In this document: piece by piece, positions 1 to 7,916 of the stretch | Numbering within the stretch: position 1 is the first letter of the stretch | How the letters are laid out: each line of letters opens with the position of its first letter | Assembly: GCA_951812525.1 (NCBI GenBank) | Contig: OX638316.1 | Location: 620,001 to 684,000, forward strand | From: an uncultured Poribacteria bacterium | GTDB taxonomy: Bacteria; Poribacteria; WGA-4E; WGA-3G | Reading direction: 5' to 3' | Length of the DNA: 64,000 bases | Notes under the pieces: model-generated | Seen by the model: only the letters and a program-made list of their open reading frames with translations | Databases searched by the model: none | Told to the model about the DNA's origin: nothing | Made by a program: the position numbers and the translations under genes

Positions 1-255
1 TACATCGCCAAATGAGGGACTTTGTAGGTCGGCATCTGCCTCTACATCGGCATCCATATCTACATCAGCGTCTATATCCGCATCCGCATCCATATCTAAG
101 TCGACGTCTGCCTCTACATCGGCATCCACATCCGCATTCCCAAAGTCCACAGCACCTGTGACAAGTCGAAAAAGTGCCAAAAGGAACACGATAGTCAGTG
201 GTGCTGTAAACCAGACATTATACGAAACTATAAGATAATCTATAAATTCTCTCAT
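1..255 (-). CDS. Membrane protein with Asp-rich repeat, partial (YqiJ/NfeD-like?)
   Basis: An open frame reads leftward from ATG at 255 and runs off the window edge, giving 85 residues without a stop. The first ~35 residues contain one hydrophobic segment (around FTAPLTIVFLLALF). Then comes a stretch of about 40 residues in which Asp alternates with Ala, Val, Met or Ile (DADVEADVD-like), and then a less biased QSPSFGDV. A short N-terminal membrane anchor followed by an acidic linker is the layout of some YqiJ/DUF1449-type OB-fold membrane proteins. That identity is a guess, because the diagnostic part lies outside the window. The DNA of the acidic part is a degenerate 6-base periodic repeat (GATGCN/GATGTN). 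Confidence 0.6.
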   Translation of the reverse strand, partial: MREFIDYLIVSYNVWFTAPLTIVFLLALFRLVTGAVDFGNADVDADVEADVDLDMDADADIDADVDMDADVEADADLQSPSFGDV

Positions 256-629
256 AGCATGCTTCTCTACTTCGTATGCGAGTTTGACTCAAGAACCGTA
301 CACAGAAACCGTTAAACCAAATCATTTTACTCTTGAGCAAGTTTTGTGCCAACTTTTTTAATAAGACCTGACATCTCATGTTAAAATCGCTGAAATCCCA
401 AGAGTATCTTCACTACGAGGCATCTAAAACACACGCACATACAGGGTTTATCAAAGTTTGTCAATCAATATGGAAAGGAAGGTTTACCTTTTTAGCAACG
501 ACTTGGCTAAAGAAAGGGGTACGTTTGAAGCCTATCGTCCATTGTGCATCTGCAAAAATTGCAGTTGGAGGCGCAAAAATTGAAGGGATTTAACACAATT
601 TTTGAATGGACGACTTTAAGCAACCGTAG
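256..629. other. Intergenic stretch without a convincing gene
   Basis: This gap lies between two leftward genes. One 71-codon frame on the plus strand (378-593) has no ribosome binding site, no recognisable motif and an unlikely composition, so I do not call it. Promoters for the leftward gene at 255 must lie here, but I see no strong match. Confidence 0.5.
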
Positions 630-1028
630 TCAATTGAACTTGCATTTTCTATTGTGCAAACTGCTTAGGATGTACGCGTAGGCAGACTGTGCCGAACGGA
701 AGCTGATATTATCGATCCAATGGACATTACGTGCTATGCTAATTTCGAGCCTTGCCTGGCAGAGAAGCCGGTGTTTGAAATGTCTGACTAACCTTACATC
801 ACGCATCTCTGTGAATAACACATTACAGCGAATATTCGCATAAGAGACAGCGAGGCTACCCATATAGCGTTCATCTAAAACCAGGACCCGACGCGTCGTG
901 ATAAAAACAAAATCCGGACGTAGCAGGTTTGAACGACCGAGGACGCACGAGCGGACCTGTTCATCCTCGCACATCTGCGCTCGTACTATCTTTTGAATAC
1001 GAGGTGGCATGTTAGCGAATTCAGCCAT
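630..1028 (-). CDS. Small PH-domain-like protein
   Basis: This is a 132-residue protein without signal peptide or membrane segments. Residues ~28-100 have the alternating beta pattern of bacterial PH-like domains (YokE-like): a strand with FVFITTRRVLVLDE, then a loop, then strands around IRCNVLFTEMRDV and a final helix. In this family the phrase 'T.rRvl.ld' and the pattern of short strands are typical, and many members follow a membrane or lipid-linked function, but none is shown here. It lies between the acidic-repeat protein and ssrA on the same strand. The start ATG at 1028 has a modest GGCAAAG upstream. Fold assignment is by eye and moderate. Confidence 0.6.
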   Translation of the reverse strand: MAEFANMPPRIQKIVRAQMCEDEQVRSCVLGRSNLLRPDFVFITTRRVLVLDERYMGSLAVSYANIRCNVLFTEMRDVRLVRHFKHRLLCQARLEISIARNVHWIDNISFRSAQSAYAYILSSLHNRKCKFN

Positions 1029-1079
1029 ATCACTTTGCCATCAATGTATTGCGACAGAAATAGAAAAGCTGCGTGAAAA

Positions 1080-1433
1080 TGGAGGTGGCGGGAATCGAAC
1101 CCGCGTCCGAAGGCATTTCAATAGAGGTTACTACATGCTTATCACAAGTTTTTAGGTTCGCCTATCAGACTCCCCTGTGCAGGATTCATAATAGACTATC
1201 TCAAATAATGGTTCGCGGCTCGCACTTTGAGAAGAAGCGAGCGGCTAGCCCGTATTGCGACGCTTTAGCCTCCCTGACGGGCAGCAGGTCAGCCAAGCGT
1301 AGCCGCGCTATTAAGCGGCTAGTGCTAATTCTTCATCAGCATTTATAAATGTTCCGCCTATTTAACGAGGCCTGCGGAGACCTCGACATGCAACCTATAT
1401 CTCATCCACCTTCGTCGAAACCTTGACACCCCC
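1080..1433 (-). ncRNA. ssrA: Transfer-messenger RNA (tmRNA)
   Basis: Read on the minus strand, the 5' end at 1433 is GGGGGTG followed by a TTTCGACG-type motif. The 3' end is the T-arm GGTTCGATTCCC followed by CACCTCC plus discriminator A at 1080. GGGGGUG pairs with CACCUCC to form the tRNA-like acceptor stem. CCA is not encoded. The tag frame around 1352-1320 reads ...ADEELALAA then TAA, the classic proteolysis tag ending. The upstream residues GTFIN may also belong to the tag, since the exact resume codon cannot be fixed by eye. Together with SmpB, encoded just upstream on the same strand, it rescues stalled ribosomes. The plus-strand frame across it (1073-1348) is a shadow. Confidence 0.97.
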
Positions 1434-1477
1434 AGATAGGAAATGAATCAATGCCGGATTTGGTCTGGAAATAGACG

Positions 1478-1504
1478 AAATTTTGCCCACACGTGGCAAA
1501 ATTT
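1478..1504 (-). terminator. Hairpin between smpB and ssrA
   Basis: A 10-bp inverted repeat (AAATTTTGCC / GGCAAAATTT) with a 7-nt loop lies just after the smpB stop in the direction of transcription and about 45 nt before the tmRNA 5' end. It could terminate smpB transcription or pause it ahead of ssrA. There is no clean T-run, so the assignment is weak. Confidence 0.4.
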
Positions 1505-1606
1505 GTCTTTGCTTTACATTCCATTCATTGTATTACATTTGCGCGTTTTGCATTTAGCAGGTTAGAAATTGTACCAATAAGATTCTACTACCGATTCGAT
1601 TTTTAT

Positions 1607-2065
1607 TTAATTGTACGCCCGTATCTCATTCGCAGTTACTTCACGTTCGATCTTATCCCGTTTATCGTAAAGCTGTTTACCTATAGCGACAGCCAACTCC
1701 AACTTCACTTTACCTTTGCTAAAATACGCACGAGTTGGAACGATGGTCATCCCTTTCGAACGGATCGAACGCTCAAGTTTAGTGATCTCCCGCCGATGCA
1801 ACAGCAGTTTCCGTTTCCGTTTCGGCTCGTGATTGGCGATATTCCCGTGCTCATAGGGACCGATGTGGGCATCAATCAGGAAAATCTCCCCATCTGACAC
1901 CTGTGCATAACTATCAGCCAGGTTAAGTCGACCTGCGCGAATCGCCTTCACTTCAGTGCCTTGCAAGACAATACCGGCTTCATACCGGTCGCGTAAGTGA
2001 TAGTCATACCGCGCCTTTCGATTTATTGTAATCACTGGGGTCGTAGAATCTTTAGCACCTTTCAT
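1607..2065 (-). CDS. smpB: SsrA-binding protein SmpB
   Basis: SmpB binds tmRNA and delivers it to stalled ribosomes in trans-translation. The 152-residue length is normal. Recognisable family blocks are the N-terminal NRKARYDY, then YEAGIVLQGTEVKAIR, LADSYAQV, EIFLIDAHIGPYEHGN, and the RKRKLLLHRREI helix with the later KGKVKLELAVAIGK. The basic C-terminal tail that occupies the mRNA channel is present (YDKRDKIERE). It sits immediately upstream of ssrA on the same strand, the usual functional pairing. It is transcribed divergently from hflX across a 190-bp gap containing a perfect palindrome. Confidence 0.97.
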   Translation of the reverse strand: MKGAKDSTTPVITINRKARYDYHLRDRYEAGIVLQGTEVKAIRAGRLNLADSYAQVSDGEIFLIDAHIGPYEHGNIANHEPKRKRKLLLHRREITKLERSIRSKGMTIVPTRAYFSKGKVKLELAVAIGKQLYDKRDKIEREVTANEIRAYN

Positions 2066-2106
2066 AGTGCATTAAAGTATAACACATAATTAAGTCAGAT
2101 ACAAGG

Positions 2107-2131
2107 AAAACTTCAGATTTTCTGAAGTTTT
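2107..2131. promoter_or_regulatory. Palindrome in the smpB/hflX divergent region
   Basis: Two 11-nt arms (AAAACTTCAGA / TCTGAAGTTTT) match perfectly around a 3-nt loop. On the plus strand a short T-run follows, so it resembles a terminator. It lies between two divergent genes, however, where a terminator has no obvious job, so an operator or a transcript-insulating element is equally possible. Confidence 0.4.
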
Positions 2132-2151
2132 TTCTCAAGACTGGATTTTAG

Positions 2152-2180
2152 TTGAAAAAAGCCAATAGATCTGATAAACT
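2152..2180 (+). promoter_or_regulatory. Likely sigma70 promoter of hflX
   Basis: TTGAAA at 2152, a 17-nt spacer, and TAAACT at 2175 preceded by TG-N (extended -10). It points toward hflX about 80 nt downstream. An imperfect hairpin (AACCAAGGC / GCCTCGGTT) follows in the leader at about 2208-2230. Confidence 0.5.
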
Positions 2181-2258
2181 ATACCCTAAAGACGGTACCG
2201 TTGGGTAAACCAAGGCACATCGCCTCGGTTTCCTAGCAGAACAAAGAAGGAGTACTTG

Positions 2259-3548
2259 ATGCAAGAATTTTATGACACCCGTGCACCGAATCCGCCTACA
2301 CGCGCAATCTTGGTAGGCATAAAGCTTCGAGATAACCTACTGCACGAAACCGAAGAATCGCTACAAGAACTCCGGCAACTTGCAGAGACTGCCGGTATTG
2401 AAGTCGTCTGTGAGACAATTCAATCGCGCAACACGCCGAACCCAACGTATTTTATTGGCGAAGGAAAGGTCGAAGAACTCAAACCGCTGATCGAAGAATT
2501 CGACGCAGACGCAGTTATCTTTGATGAAGAACTATCGCCGGGGCAGAATCGGAACCTTGAAAGGGTATTTGATGTCACCACGATTGACCGGACAGGGCTT
2601 ATCCTTCAGGTTTTCGCCCAACGTGCCTTCACTAAAGCGGCACGCCTACAAGTAGCGTTGGCACAGCTCGAATATGCGCTGCCGCGTCTCACTCGAATGT
2701 GGACGCACCTCTCGCGACTTGCGACAGGCGGAGGCGGCAGTAGACTGCTCCGGGGTCCCGGTGAAACGCAGCTTGAAATGGACAGACGCTGGGTCCGTAG
2801 GAACATCGGAAACGTCAGAAAAGCTCTTAAAGCCGTTGAAAAGCAACGTCATGTTCAACGGAGAAACCGATCTGAAAAAGTCAAAGTATCCCTTGTTGGA
2901 TACACGAATGCCGGAAAATCGACCCTCTTTAACCTGCTAACAGGCGAAACTGTGTTGGCTGAAAATAAGTTGTTCGCGACCCTAGATTCTACGACGCGGA
3001 AAGTAAACTTGCCACAAAAGCAGCAGATTCTGTTAAGCGATACCGTCGGATTCATCAAGAAATTGCCACACCAACTCGTTGAAGCATTTAAAGCAACACT
3101 CGAAGAGGTCTCGGAAGCCGACCTTCTGCTTCATGTCATTGATGTGAGTCATCCCGAAGCAGAAGCCCAGATAGCCGCTGTGGACGTGGTGCTTGAAGAG
3201 TTAGATGCTACCCACATTCCGATGGTCATGGTTTTGAATAAAATCGATAGGCTCAAAAACGAAGAGGGATTGCAAATTCTACGGAGTCGATACCCAGATG
3301 CGCTTCCTATCTCGGCGCAACGCGGCGACGGCATCGAAGACTTAGTGGACACCTTGGCTCACCGTTTCGGTGAAAGCGGCACAAACCTCTCTCTCAGCAT
3401 TCCATATACAGACGGGCAAGCACTCGATTTACTTTACAAGCACGGCACTGTGCTGGATACCGAATACGCAGACGAAGCCGTCCATGTCAAAGTACGTCTG
3501 CCAAGCCGCTACCTCAAATCGGTTTCCCAGTTTCTGGTTTCTTCGTAA
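2259..3548 (+). CDS. hflX: GTPase HflX
   Basis: HflX is a ribosome-binding GTPase that splits stalled or stress-inactivated 70S ribosomes. The protein is 429 residues. The N-terminal HflX domain includes NPTYFIGEGKVEEL and FDEELSPGQNRNLE. A helical segment holds the GGGGSRLLRGPGETQLE signature. The G domain starts near residue 213 with G1 GYTNAGKST, then DTVGF (G3) and NKID (G4). I chose ATG at 2259 because AGAAGG lies 8 nt upstream; an in-frame TTG lies directly before it at 2256. Its own promoter is visible upstream. The next small gene starts 14 bp after the stop and is probably co-transcribed. Confidence 0.97.
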   Translation: MQEFYDTRAPNPPTRAILVGIKLRDNLLHETEESLQELRQLAETAGIEVVCETIQSRNTPNPTYFIGEGKVEELKPLIEEFDADAVIFDEELSPGQNRNLERVFDVTTIDRTGLILQVFAQRAFTKAARLQVALAQLEYALPRLTRMWTHLSRLATGGGGSRLLRGPGETQLEMDRRWVRRNIGNVRKALKAVEKQRHVQRRNRSEKVKVSLVGYTNAGKSTLFNLLTGETVLAENKLFATLDSTTRKVNLPQKQQILLSDTVGFIKKLPHQLVEAFKATLEEVSEADLLLHVIDVSHPEAEAQIAAVDVVLEELDATHIPMVMVLNKIDRLKNEEGLQILRSRYPDALPISAQRGDGIEDLVDTLAHRFGESGTNLSLSIPYTDGQALDLLYKHGTVLDTEYADEAVHVKVRLPSRYLKSVSQFLVSS

Positions 3549-3562
3549 GCGAGGCAGAAATA

Positions 3563-3811
3563 ATGCCATGGCTCGACCAAACGGACATCGGACACGACTT
3601 GCAAATCTGTCCAGATTGTGACACACCATACGAGGTGCTTGATCAGTTTTTGGGAAATCCGTCGGAAAATCCTCTCCAGAACCCAATTGATGTAGTGTTT
3701 AACGATGCTTATTATATCGCGATTCGGTGTCCACAGTGCCTCGAAACTCGACACCTCTGCATACAATCTCTAACAGCCACGCAATTTTATATCGAAAAGG
3801 AGAAAACATGA
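3563..3811 (+). CDS. Small CxxC zinc-ribbon-like protein
   Basis: This 82-residue protein has two CxxC pairs: CPDC near residue 16 and CPQC near residue 57, about 40 residues apart. That pattern suggests one zinc-binding knuckle pair. I do not recognise the family. It is credible as a gene because it begins 14 bp after hflX and its stop codon TGA overlaps the ATG of the next gene (ATGA at 3808-3811), a typical sign of translational coupling. Function is unknown; it may bind zinc or nucleic acid. Confidence 0.6.
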   Translation: MPWLDQTDIGHDLQICPDCDTPYEVLDQFLGNPSENPLQNPIDVVFNDAYYIAIRCPQCLETRHLCIQSLTATQFYIEKEKT

Positions 3812-4599
3812 AGATAGGGGTTACCCAAATTATTCTTGGCGGTATGTCGCTAAACGAGACGCTTTCACTCTGTCAGGATGCTGGCTACGATGCTGTCGAA
3901 CTCACCTTTGGTGAAGGACAAGATACTGACATCAATATGAGCGATACGGAACTACACGGCATCGCTACGAAGTGTGCAGACGCAGGTATTGAAATCAGCA
4001 GCATTACAGCGGGCTACGCTGATCGCGGCAATTTACTCAGTCTGGATGCAACGCAACGTGAAAAAGGGGCAGTCTCTCTCGCCCGCGGCTTGGAAGTTGC
4101 TGGAGCACTCGGTGTTGGCGGAATTTTATTGCACCCTGGTCAACTGACCGTTGAAGGCACATATCAACAGGTTTGGGACAATCTTGTGGGTATCCTGAAA
4201 GACCTTGCGCCTTCCGCAGCGACACACCGCGTCGCAATCGGACTTGAAAACGTCTGGAACAAATTTCTGCTGAGTCCAAAAGAGATGCGAGATATTGTTG
4301 ACGAAGTAGACAATGAATGGGTAGGCACCTATCTTGATACGGCAAACATGATGGCTTACGGCTATCCAGAGCACTGGATCCGCGAATTAGCACACCGCAT
4401 CAAACGTGTCCATTTCAAGGATTTCTCCCGCAGTGATCATCAATTTGTTAATCTATTAGATGGAGATACAGATTGGCAAGCAGTTATGGAGGCGTTTCGT
4501 GCTATCGGTTATGACGGTTACGTCATTCACGAAGTCGGTGGTGATAGGGAAACACAAATCAATCTGGCGGAGCGGATGCGTAAAATCGTCGCGATGTAA
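3808..4599 (+). CDS. Sugar phosphate isomerase/epimerase (TIM barrel)
   Basis: A 263-residue protein of the xylose-isomerase-like TIM barrel (AP endonuclease 2) superfamily. It shows the N-terminal strand MKIGVTQIIL, the repeated 'ecadaGieisS' pattern, HPG after a strand (GGILLHPGQ), IGLENVW, the TYLDTANMMAYG metal/substrate loop, RVHFKDF and the C-terminal VIHEVGG. These Glu, Asp and His positions are the usual divalent-metal ligands. The true start is ATG 3808, with AAGGAG upstream and a 4-bp overlap with the preceding gene; a longer in-frame extension to 3727 overlaps that gene and is not likely. The substrate cannot be told from sequence; relatives work on inositol-like compounds, keto-hexoses or tagatose. 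Confidence 0.85.
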   Translation: MKIGVTQIILGGMSLNETLSLCQDAGYDAVELTFGEGQDTDINMSDTELHGIATKCADAGIEISSITAGYADRGNLLSLDATQREKGAVSLARGLEVAGALGVGGILLHPGQLTVEGTYQQVWDNLVGILKDLAPSAATHRVAIGLENVWNKFLLSPKEMRDIVDEVDNEWVGTYLDTANMMAYGYPEHWIRELAHRIKRVHFKDFSRSDHQFVNLLDGDTDWQAVMEAFRAIGYDGYVIHEVGGDRETQINLAERMRKIVAM

Positions 4600-4611
4600 C
4601 CACAAACAGAA

Positions 4612-4640
4612 AGGCGATGGATCTACTGAAACCATCGCCT
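4612..4640 (-). terminator. Terminator after tRNA-Leu
   Basis: A 9-bp stem (AGGCGATGG / CCATCGCCT) with an 11-nt loop. On the minus strand it follows the tRNA 3' end and is trailed by a T-rich stretch (TTCTGTTT). It may also serve the rightward isomerase gene. Confidence 0.65.
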
Positions 4641-4642
4641 CA

Positions 4643-4727
4643 TGCCGGAGGTCGGACTCGAACCGACATGGACCTAGGGCCCGCTGGATTTTGAGTCCAG
4701 TGCGTCTACCAATTTCACCACTCCGGC
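4643..4727 (-). tRNA. tRNA-Leu (anticodon CAA)
   Basis: Read on the minus strand: acceptor GCCGGAG pairs with CTCCGGC, discriminator A, and CCA is not encoded. The anticodon loop CTCAAAA between CTGGA and TCCAG gives anticodon CAA, which reads UUG. A long variable arm (class II) precedes the T-arm with GGTTCGAGTCC. The 85-nt length fits tRNA-Leu. Confidence 0.96.
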
Positions 4728-4815
4728 TATTTTGTTAGTCTATTATTATATCATATTTCCAACGAGAAGTCAAATTTTTCCAACACGGATCGGCTCGCAA
4801 ACCACACTGAAAATC

Positions 4816-5667
4816 ATGGTAAACGAACAACGTAACTTCCGATCTGAAAACGTATTCCAACGCTTCCTTACCGGCGCGAAAGCATTTTTTAACCAGTTGG
4901 TGCAAAAGGAGACGTGGCAAACCTTATGGCGTTGGAGCCTCTGGCGCGTTACATCCAAGCGCCGTCGCATTCTAAAACTCACACGTCAACTCCCACCCCT
5001 TGATCCAAATGCCCCTGCTGAAATACGAGCCGTTCGCGATGAAGTTTTTGCAAAAAGTTGCTTAGAACTACATACCTCCGAACAACAAGAAATCCTTTTA
5101 GAGACGCTCCAGTACGCCCAACAACCGATTGGTTACGAACAAATCTTTTTCATAGCCATCTATCCTGTTTTGATTAAACGAGACATGGAGGCAATCCCGA
5201 TACAGACTGAAACTAAACACCGACTTGATGTAGAGATCGGCTACCTCGGGCACAATGAAGACTATTTCTTTTGGGTTATGGAGATTAGCGGAACAGATAG
5301 TTTATCTTTGACCACACCGCTCAATCCAAGAATGGAAATTCGAGATGACAAACGCTACGTGGTCTATTCGTTGGGCAGCAACGGACTTGTGGATGAAGAC
5401 TACGCTGCGTATGCGGAGCAGTGGCTGCTTGATGCCCCTCGTTTAACTGCGGCACTCCCTTTACTCGCCACCGCTTACGCTGAACAGTGGATACTGAACG
5501 CCCGGACCTACCTCACCCACATCCTCGCAGATTTGAAAAAGCGGAATTATCAGGTCACAGCAACGGCAATATCCGATTTTGAACGGGAGCGGTTGTCACT
5601 TTTACGCCGTCTCGCCCTGGCGCGGCTAAAAAAACGTCAATTTCAGTCCGAACACCGAAATCGCTAA
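4816..5667 (+). CDS. Hypothetical protein
   Basis: A 283-residue protein of no family I recognise. It is rich in charged and aromatic residues, with a basic region near the N-terminus (residues ~40-55) and a basic C-terminus (LRRLALARLKKRQ). A repeated YAEQW motif occurs twice about 23 residues apart, near residues 199 and 222. There is no signal peptide or membrane helix. I take ATG 4816; the longer frame back to 4732 would start at the tRNA gene edge. Its last 113 bp overlap the 3' end of the oppositely oriented M24 peptidase gene. Both frames look real there, because the M24 metal-ligand region lies just past the overlap. Confidence 0.55.
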   Translation: MVNEQRNFRSENVFQRFLTGAKAFFNQLVQKETWQTLWRWSLWRVTSKRRRILKLTRQLPPLDPNAPAEIRAVRDEVFAKSCLELHTSEQQEILLETLQYAQQPIGYEQIFFIAIYPVLIKRDMEAIPIQTETKHRLDVEIGYLGHNEDYFFWVMEISGTDSLSLTTPLNPRMEIRDDKRYVVYSLGSNGLVDEDYAAYAEQWLLDAPRLTAALPLLATAYAEQWILNARTYLTHILADLKKRNYQVTATAISDFERERLSLLRRLALARLKKRQFQSEHRNR

Positions 5668-6736
5668 GATAAATGCCCGGCTCAATCGAGAAGCAGACCC
5701 CTGGAATTAAGGTGCGTTCGTCGCGCGTCTCCAAGTTATCCAAATTAACACCGTTGCCGTGGATAACAGTGCCGATGTTATGTCCGGTGCGGTGAATAAA
5801 GAACTCCCCATATCCTTTCTCAGTGATATACTCGCGAACACAGTCGTCAACGGCATAACCGTGAACCGGTTCACCGACATCCCATCTTTCACGGATAAAT
5901 CGCACTGCTCTGTCCCGTGCTTCCCTGACAATCTCGAAGATTTCAACATACTGTGCAGGAACCGTATGTCCGGCATAAGCGACCCATGTGGTATCTGCAA
6001 AAACGGCATCTGGATCTTTCTGTTTTGCCCATAAATCGATTAAGATGAAGTCCTCAACTTTGATCTCTTGGGTGTCCGTTGCTGTTGGCGCGTAATGTGG
6101 GTCACTACTCTTGGCGTTCACAGCGACGATAGGTGGATGATCCGTGACCAAGTTCATCGCATCAAACTGTCCGAGAATCTCCTGCTGAACGTCATATTCT
6201 GTAATTTTTTTCCCATCGCTAAGCTGCGTACCGATCCATGCGAAGGCATAATCTTTCGCTTGCAATACTAAGTGTGCGGAGGCTTGATGTCCTGCTGCCT
6301 GTGCGTCGTTCAAACGTGCTTCCATCCGTTGCGCCAACTCAGCAGATGTTTGCACCTCAACACCAAAGGAGCGAATCCACTCCAGCGTCCCAGCATCTAC
6401 TCGTGAAACATACGGAATAGCGGCATCTGGCGAATACTCCATCGCAATCGTTTGTATATCAGCAAGCAGCGCACGCATCTCCTCGTTGAGTTCTTGCCAA
6501 CCGGCGTAAAGTTTCGTATGCCCCGGTACACCAACGAAATTCGATGTCTCAATCCGATGAACCAACCATTTTGGTTCACCATTCGCTGGAATGAGACAGA
6601 ACCATCGACGTGTTATATTTTTTTCTGACAAGCCAGCTACGTTTTGTGCAATCGGGTTTATCCCACGAAAATCGTATAGGAGCCATGCATCGAATCCTAA
6701 GGATGCCAGTTCACGTTGGATTTGTTTTATTTTCAT
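5555..6736 (-). CDS. M24 family metallopeptidase (Xaa-Pro peptidase-like)
   Basis: The protein is 393 residues with the 'pita-bread' fold of M24 (aminopeptidase P/prolidase/creatinase). The N-terminal creatinase-like domain starts with LASLGFDAWLLYDFRGINP. The catalytic domain keeps all expected metal ligands: Asp in FILIDLW, Asp in FADTTW, His in HRTGHNIG, Glu in FSIEPGIY and Glu in GVRTEIDVF. It hydrolyses Xaa-Pro bonds or a related amide; exact specificity is not readable. ATG 6736 has GAGGGAAAT just upstream, and a TTGACA-N17-TACGAT promoter lies 34 nt further upstream. Its 3' end overlaps the convergent hypothetical gene. Confidence 0.88.
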   Translation of the reverse strand: MKIKQIQRELASLGFDAWLLYDFRGINPIAQNVAGLSEKNITRRWFCLIPANGEPKWLVHRIETSNFVGVPGHTKLYAGWQELNEEMRALLADIQTIAMEYSPDAAIPYVSRVDAGTLEWIRSFGVEVQTSAELAQRMEARLNDAQAAGHQASAHLVLQAKDYAFAWIGTQLSDGKKITEYDVQQEILGQFDAMNLVTDHPPIVAVNAKSSDPHYAPTATDTQEIKVEDFILIDLWAKQKDPDAVFADTTWVAYAGHTVPAQYVEIFEIVREARDRAVRFIRERWDVGEPVHGYAVDDCVREYITEKGYGEFFIHRTGHNIGTVIHGNGVNLDNLETRDERTLIPGVCFSIEPGIYLSDFGVRTEIDVFLAAPGRDGVKVTTAPVQNRILPLL

Positions 6737-6769
6737 ATTTCCCTCGTACTAGGAAGACGGTTTAGCACT

Positions 6770-6798
6770 ATCGTAGCACGAAAACTTGCCACTGTCAA
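6770..6798 (-). promoter_or_regulatory. Promoter of the M24 peptidase gene
   Basis: On the minus strand: TTGACA (6798-6793), 17-nt spacer, TACGAT (6775-6770). The distance to the ATG at 6736 is about 34 nt. Confidence 0.6.
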
Positions 6799-7379
6799 AG
6801 TGTATTTCGTTGTCCCAAGGATATTAGTTTCACGAAGATTTCAGGGCACTTCTCCAACATACTACACGCTCCGTAGAGTTTACAGGAACATCGCACAATT
6901 CTTCGGTGAAAGCAGTAAAGCAGGTTATGCTTAACGTGACAAATTGCATTTTTAGTTAATTCATAAGACTGTGCCGTAACAAGATTGGGCAGGCATAAAT
7001 GCCTGCCCAAACATTATCTGTCAAATATTGGGAGAGTTAGATGTGCTATGATACTACATAAGCCAGATTGGGACCTGTCAACCGGAAACGAATCACTGAA
7101 TACACAATCTGAAATGCTGCCCCGCTTACGGATATCTGGAAAACTTAACAAGCATGCTAACACAAACCACGGAGAGTGCTATTAGGAAATTCATGGAGTT
7201 TTCCTCCCTCGGTTTCTAAAGACTTTTTGTTATTTCTATAAAATATGAGGACATATTTTGTAATACGCAATTTCTATGAAAAAGTGACAACAATTTGATT
7301 TTGTAGAATTTTGTTATGATTATTAACGTTAGCATCTGTAACCAGTGTATCAAACCACAGGGTGCCAGAAATGGAAACG
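6799..7379. other. Intergenic region with a hairpin, no convincing gene
   Basis: No frame here has a ribosome binding site plus a credible protein. The clearest structure is a near-perfect inverted repeat at 6985-7010 (TTGGGCAGGCAT / ATGCCTGCCCAA, 2-nt centre), which resembles the other intergenic hairpin repeats. It could end the leftward transcript of the small gene at 7380-7580. Confidence 0.45.
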
Positions 7380-7580
7380 TCAGACTCGCCGATTCGTTTC
7401 AGATTTCACTCTGTTGCCAGTAAAGTGCTGGTGGTAGGCATCCATCTTTTCCTTATAATCGCGCAGGAGTTCGTTGTAAACCGGATCTTCAGATTCCCAA
7501 TCCGTTCGCAATTGGTTAACCTCAATCCATTTATCGCGGGCTTTTTCATATTCAGTTTGCAATGTCTTCAAGTAACTCAT
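7380..7580 (-). CDS. Small coiled-coil hypothetical protein
   Basis: A 66-residue protein, strongly charged and predicted helical throughout: MSYLKTLQTEYEKARDKW, then repeated Glu/Asp/Lys-rich heptads. No family recognised. The start ATG at 7580 has AAGGA about 12 nt upstream, which is long. The amphipathic helix composition and low complexity bias speak for a real protein, but confidence is limited by its size. Confidence 0.45.
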   Translation of the reverse strand: MSYLKTLQTEYEKARDKWIEVNQLRTDWESEDPVYNELLRDYKEKMDAYHQHFTGNRVKSETNRRV

Positions 7581-7724
7581 TTACGGACATAATTCCTTGT
7601 TCAAATGTATATATTATAAACGCCTCGGTGTTATCAACTTGTAAAACGTTAGATTCACAAAACCGTTACATTTCCCTTAGGACCATTTATGGTAGATTTT
7701 AGAATTACTTTTACACTCTGCACC

Positions 7725-7791
7725 GGCGAAGAATGTAAAGCTAAGACAAATTATGCTGTAGTAGCATAATTTGGAAACTTCGCCTACCAGG
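7725..7791. repeat. GGTAGG-type hairpin repeat, copy with inserted hairpin
   Basis: Arms GGCGAAG (7725) and CTTCGCC (7778-7784), followed by TACCAGG, match the dispersed hairpin family. The loop is enlarged and itself contains a perfect 11-bp hairpin (CAAATTATGCT / AGCATAATTTG at 7747-7773). Confidence 0.6.
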
Positions 7792-7858
7792 ACAAGGAAA
7801 TGTTCATTTATTTTTAGAACTTACCATAGTTTTAAGGACTGTAGAACATCAGAAAGTA

Positions 7859-7887
7859 TTGACACCGAAATGTCCGCACCATATAAT
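7859..7887 (+). promoter_or_regulatory. Consensus sigma70 promoter
   Basis: TTGACA at 7859 and TATAAT at 7882 with a 17-nt spacer: a perfect consensus. It drives the small-ORF/hypothetical/ASRT-like gene run at 7917-9066. Confidence 0.8.
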
Positions 7888-7916
7888 ATCCATCAGATTA
7901 CATAGAGGTATCCAAA

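Noticed and set aside
378-593. 71-codon plus-strand frame
   Set aside because: No ribosome binding site, no family and atypical composition.
1073-1348. 91-codon frame on the plus strand
   Set aside because: It lies across the tmRNA gene on the opposite strand and reads through its structured RNA; a chance frame.
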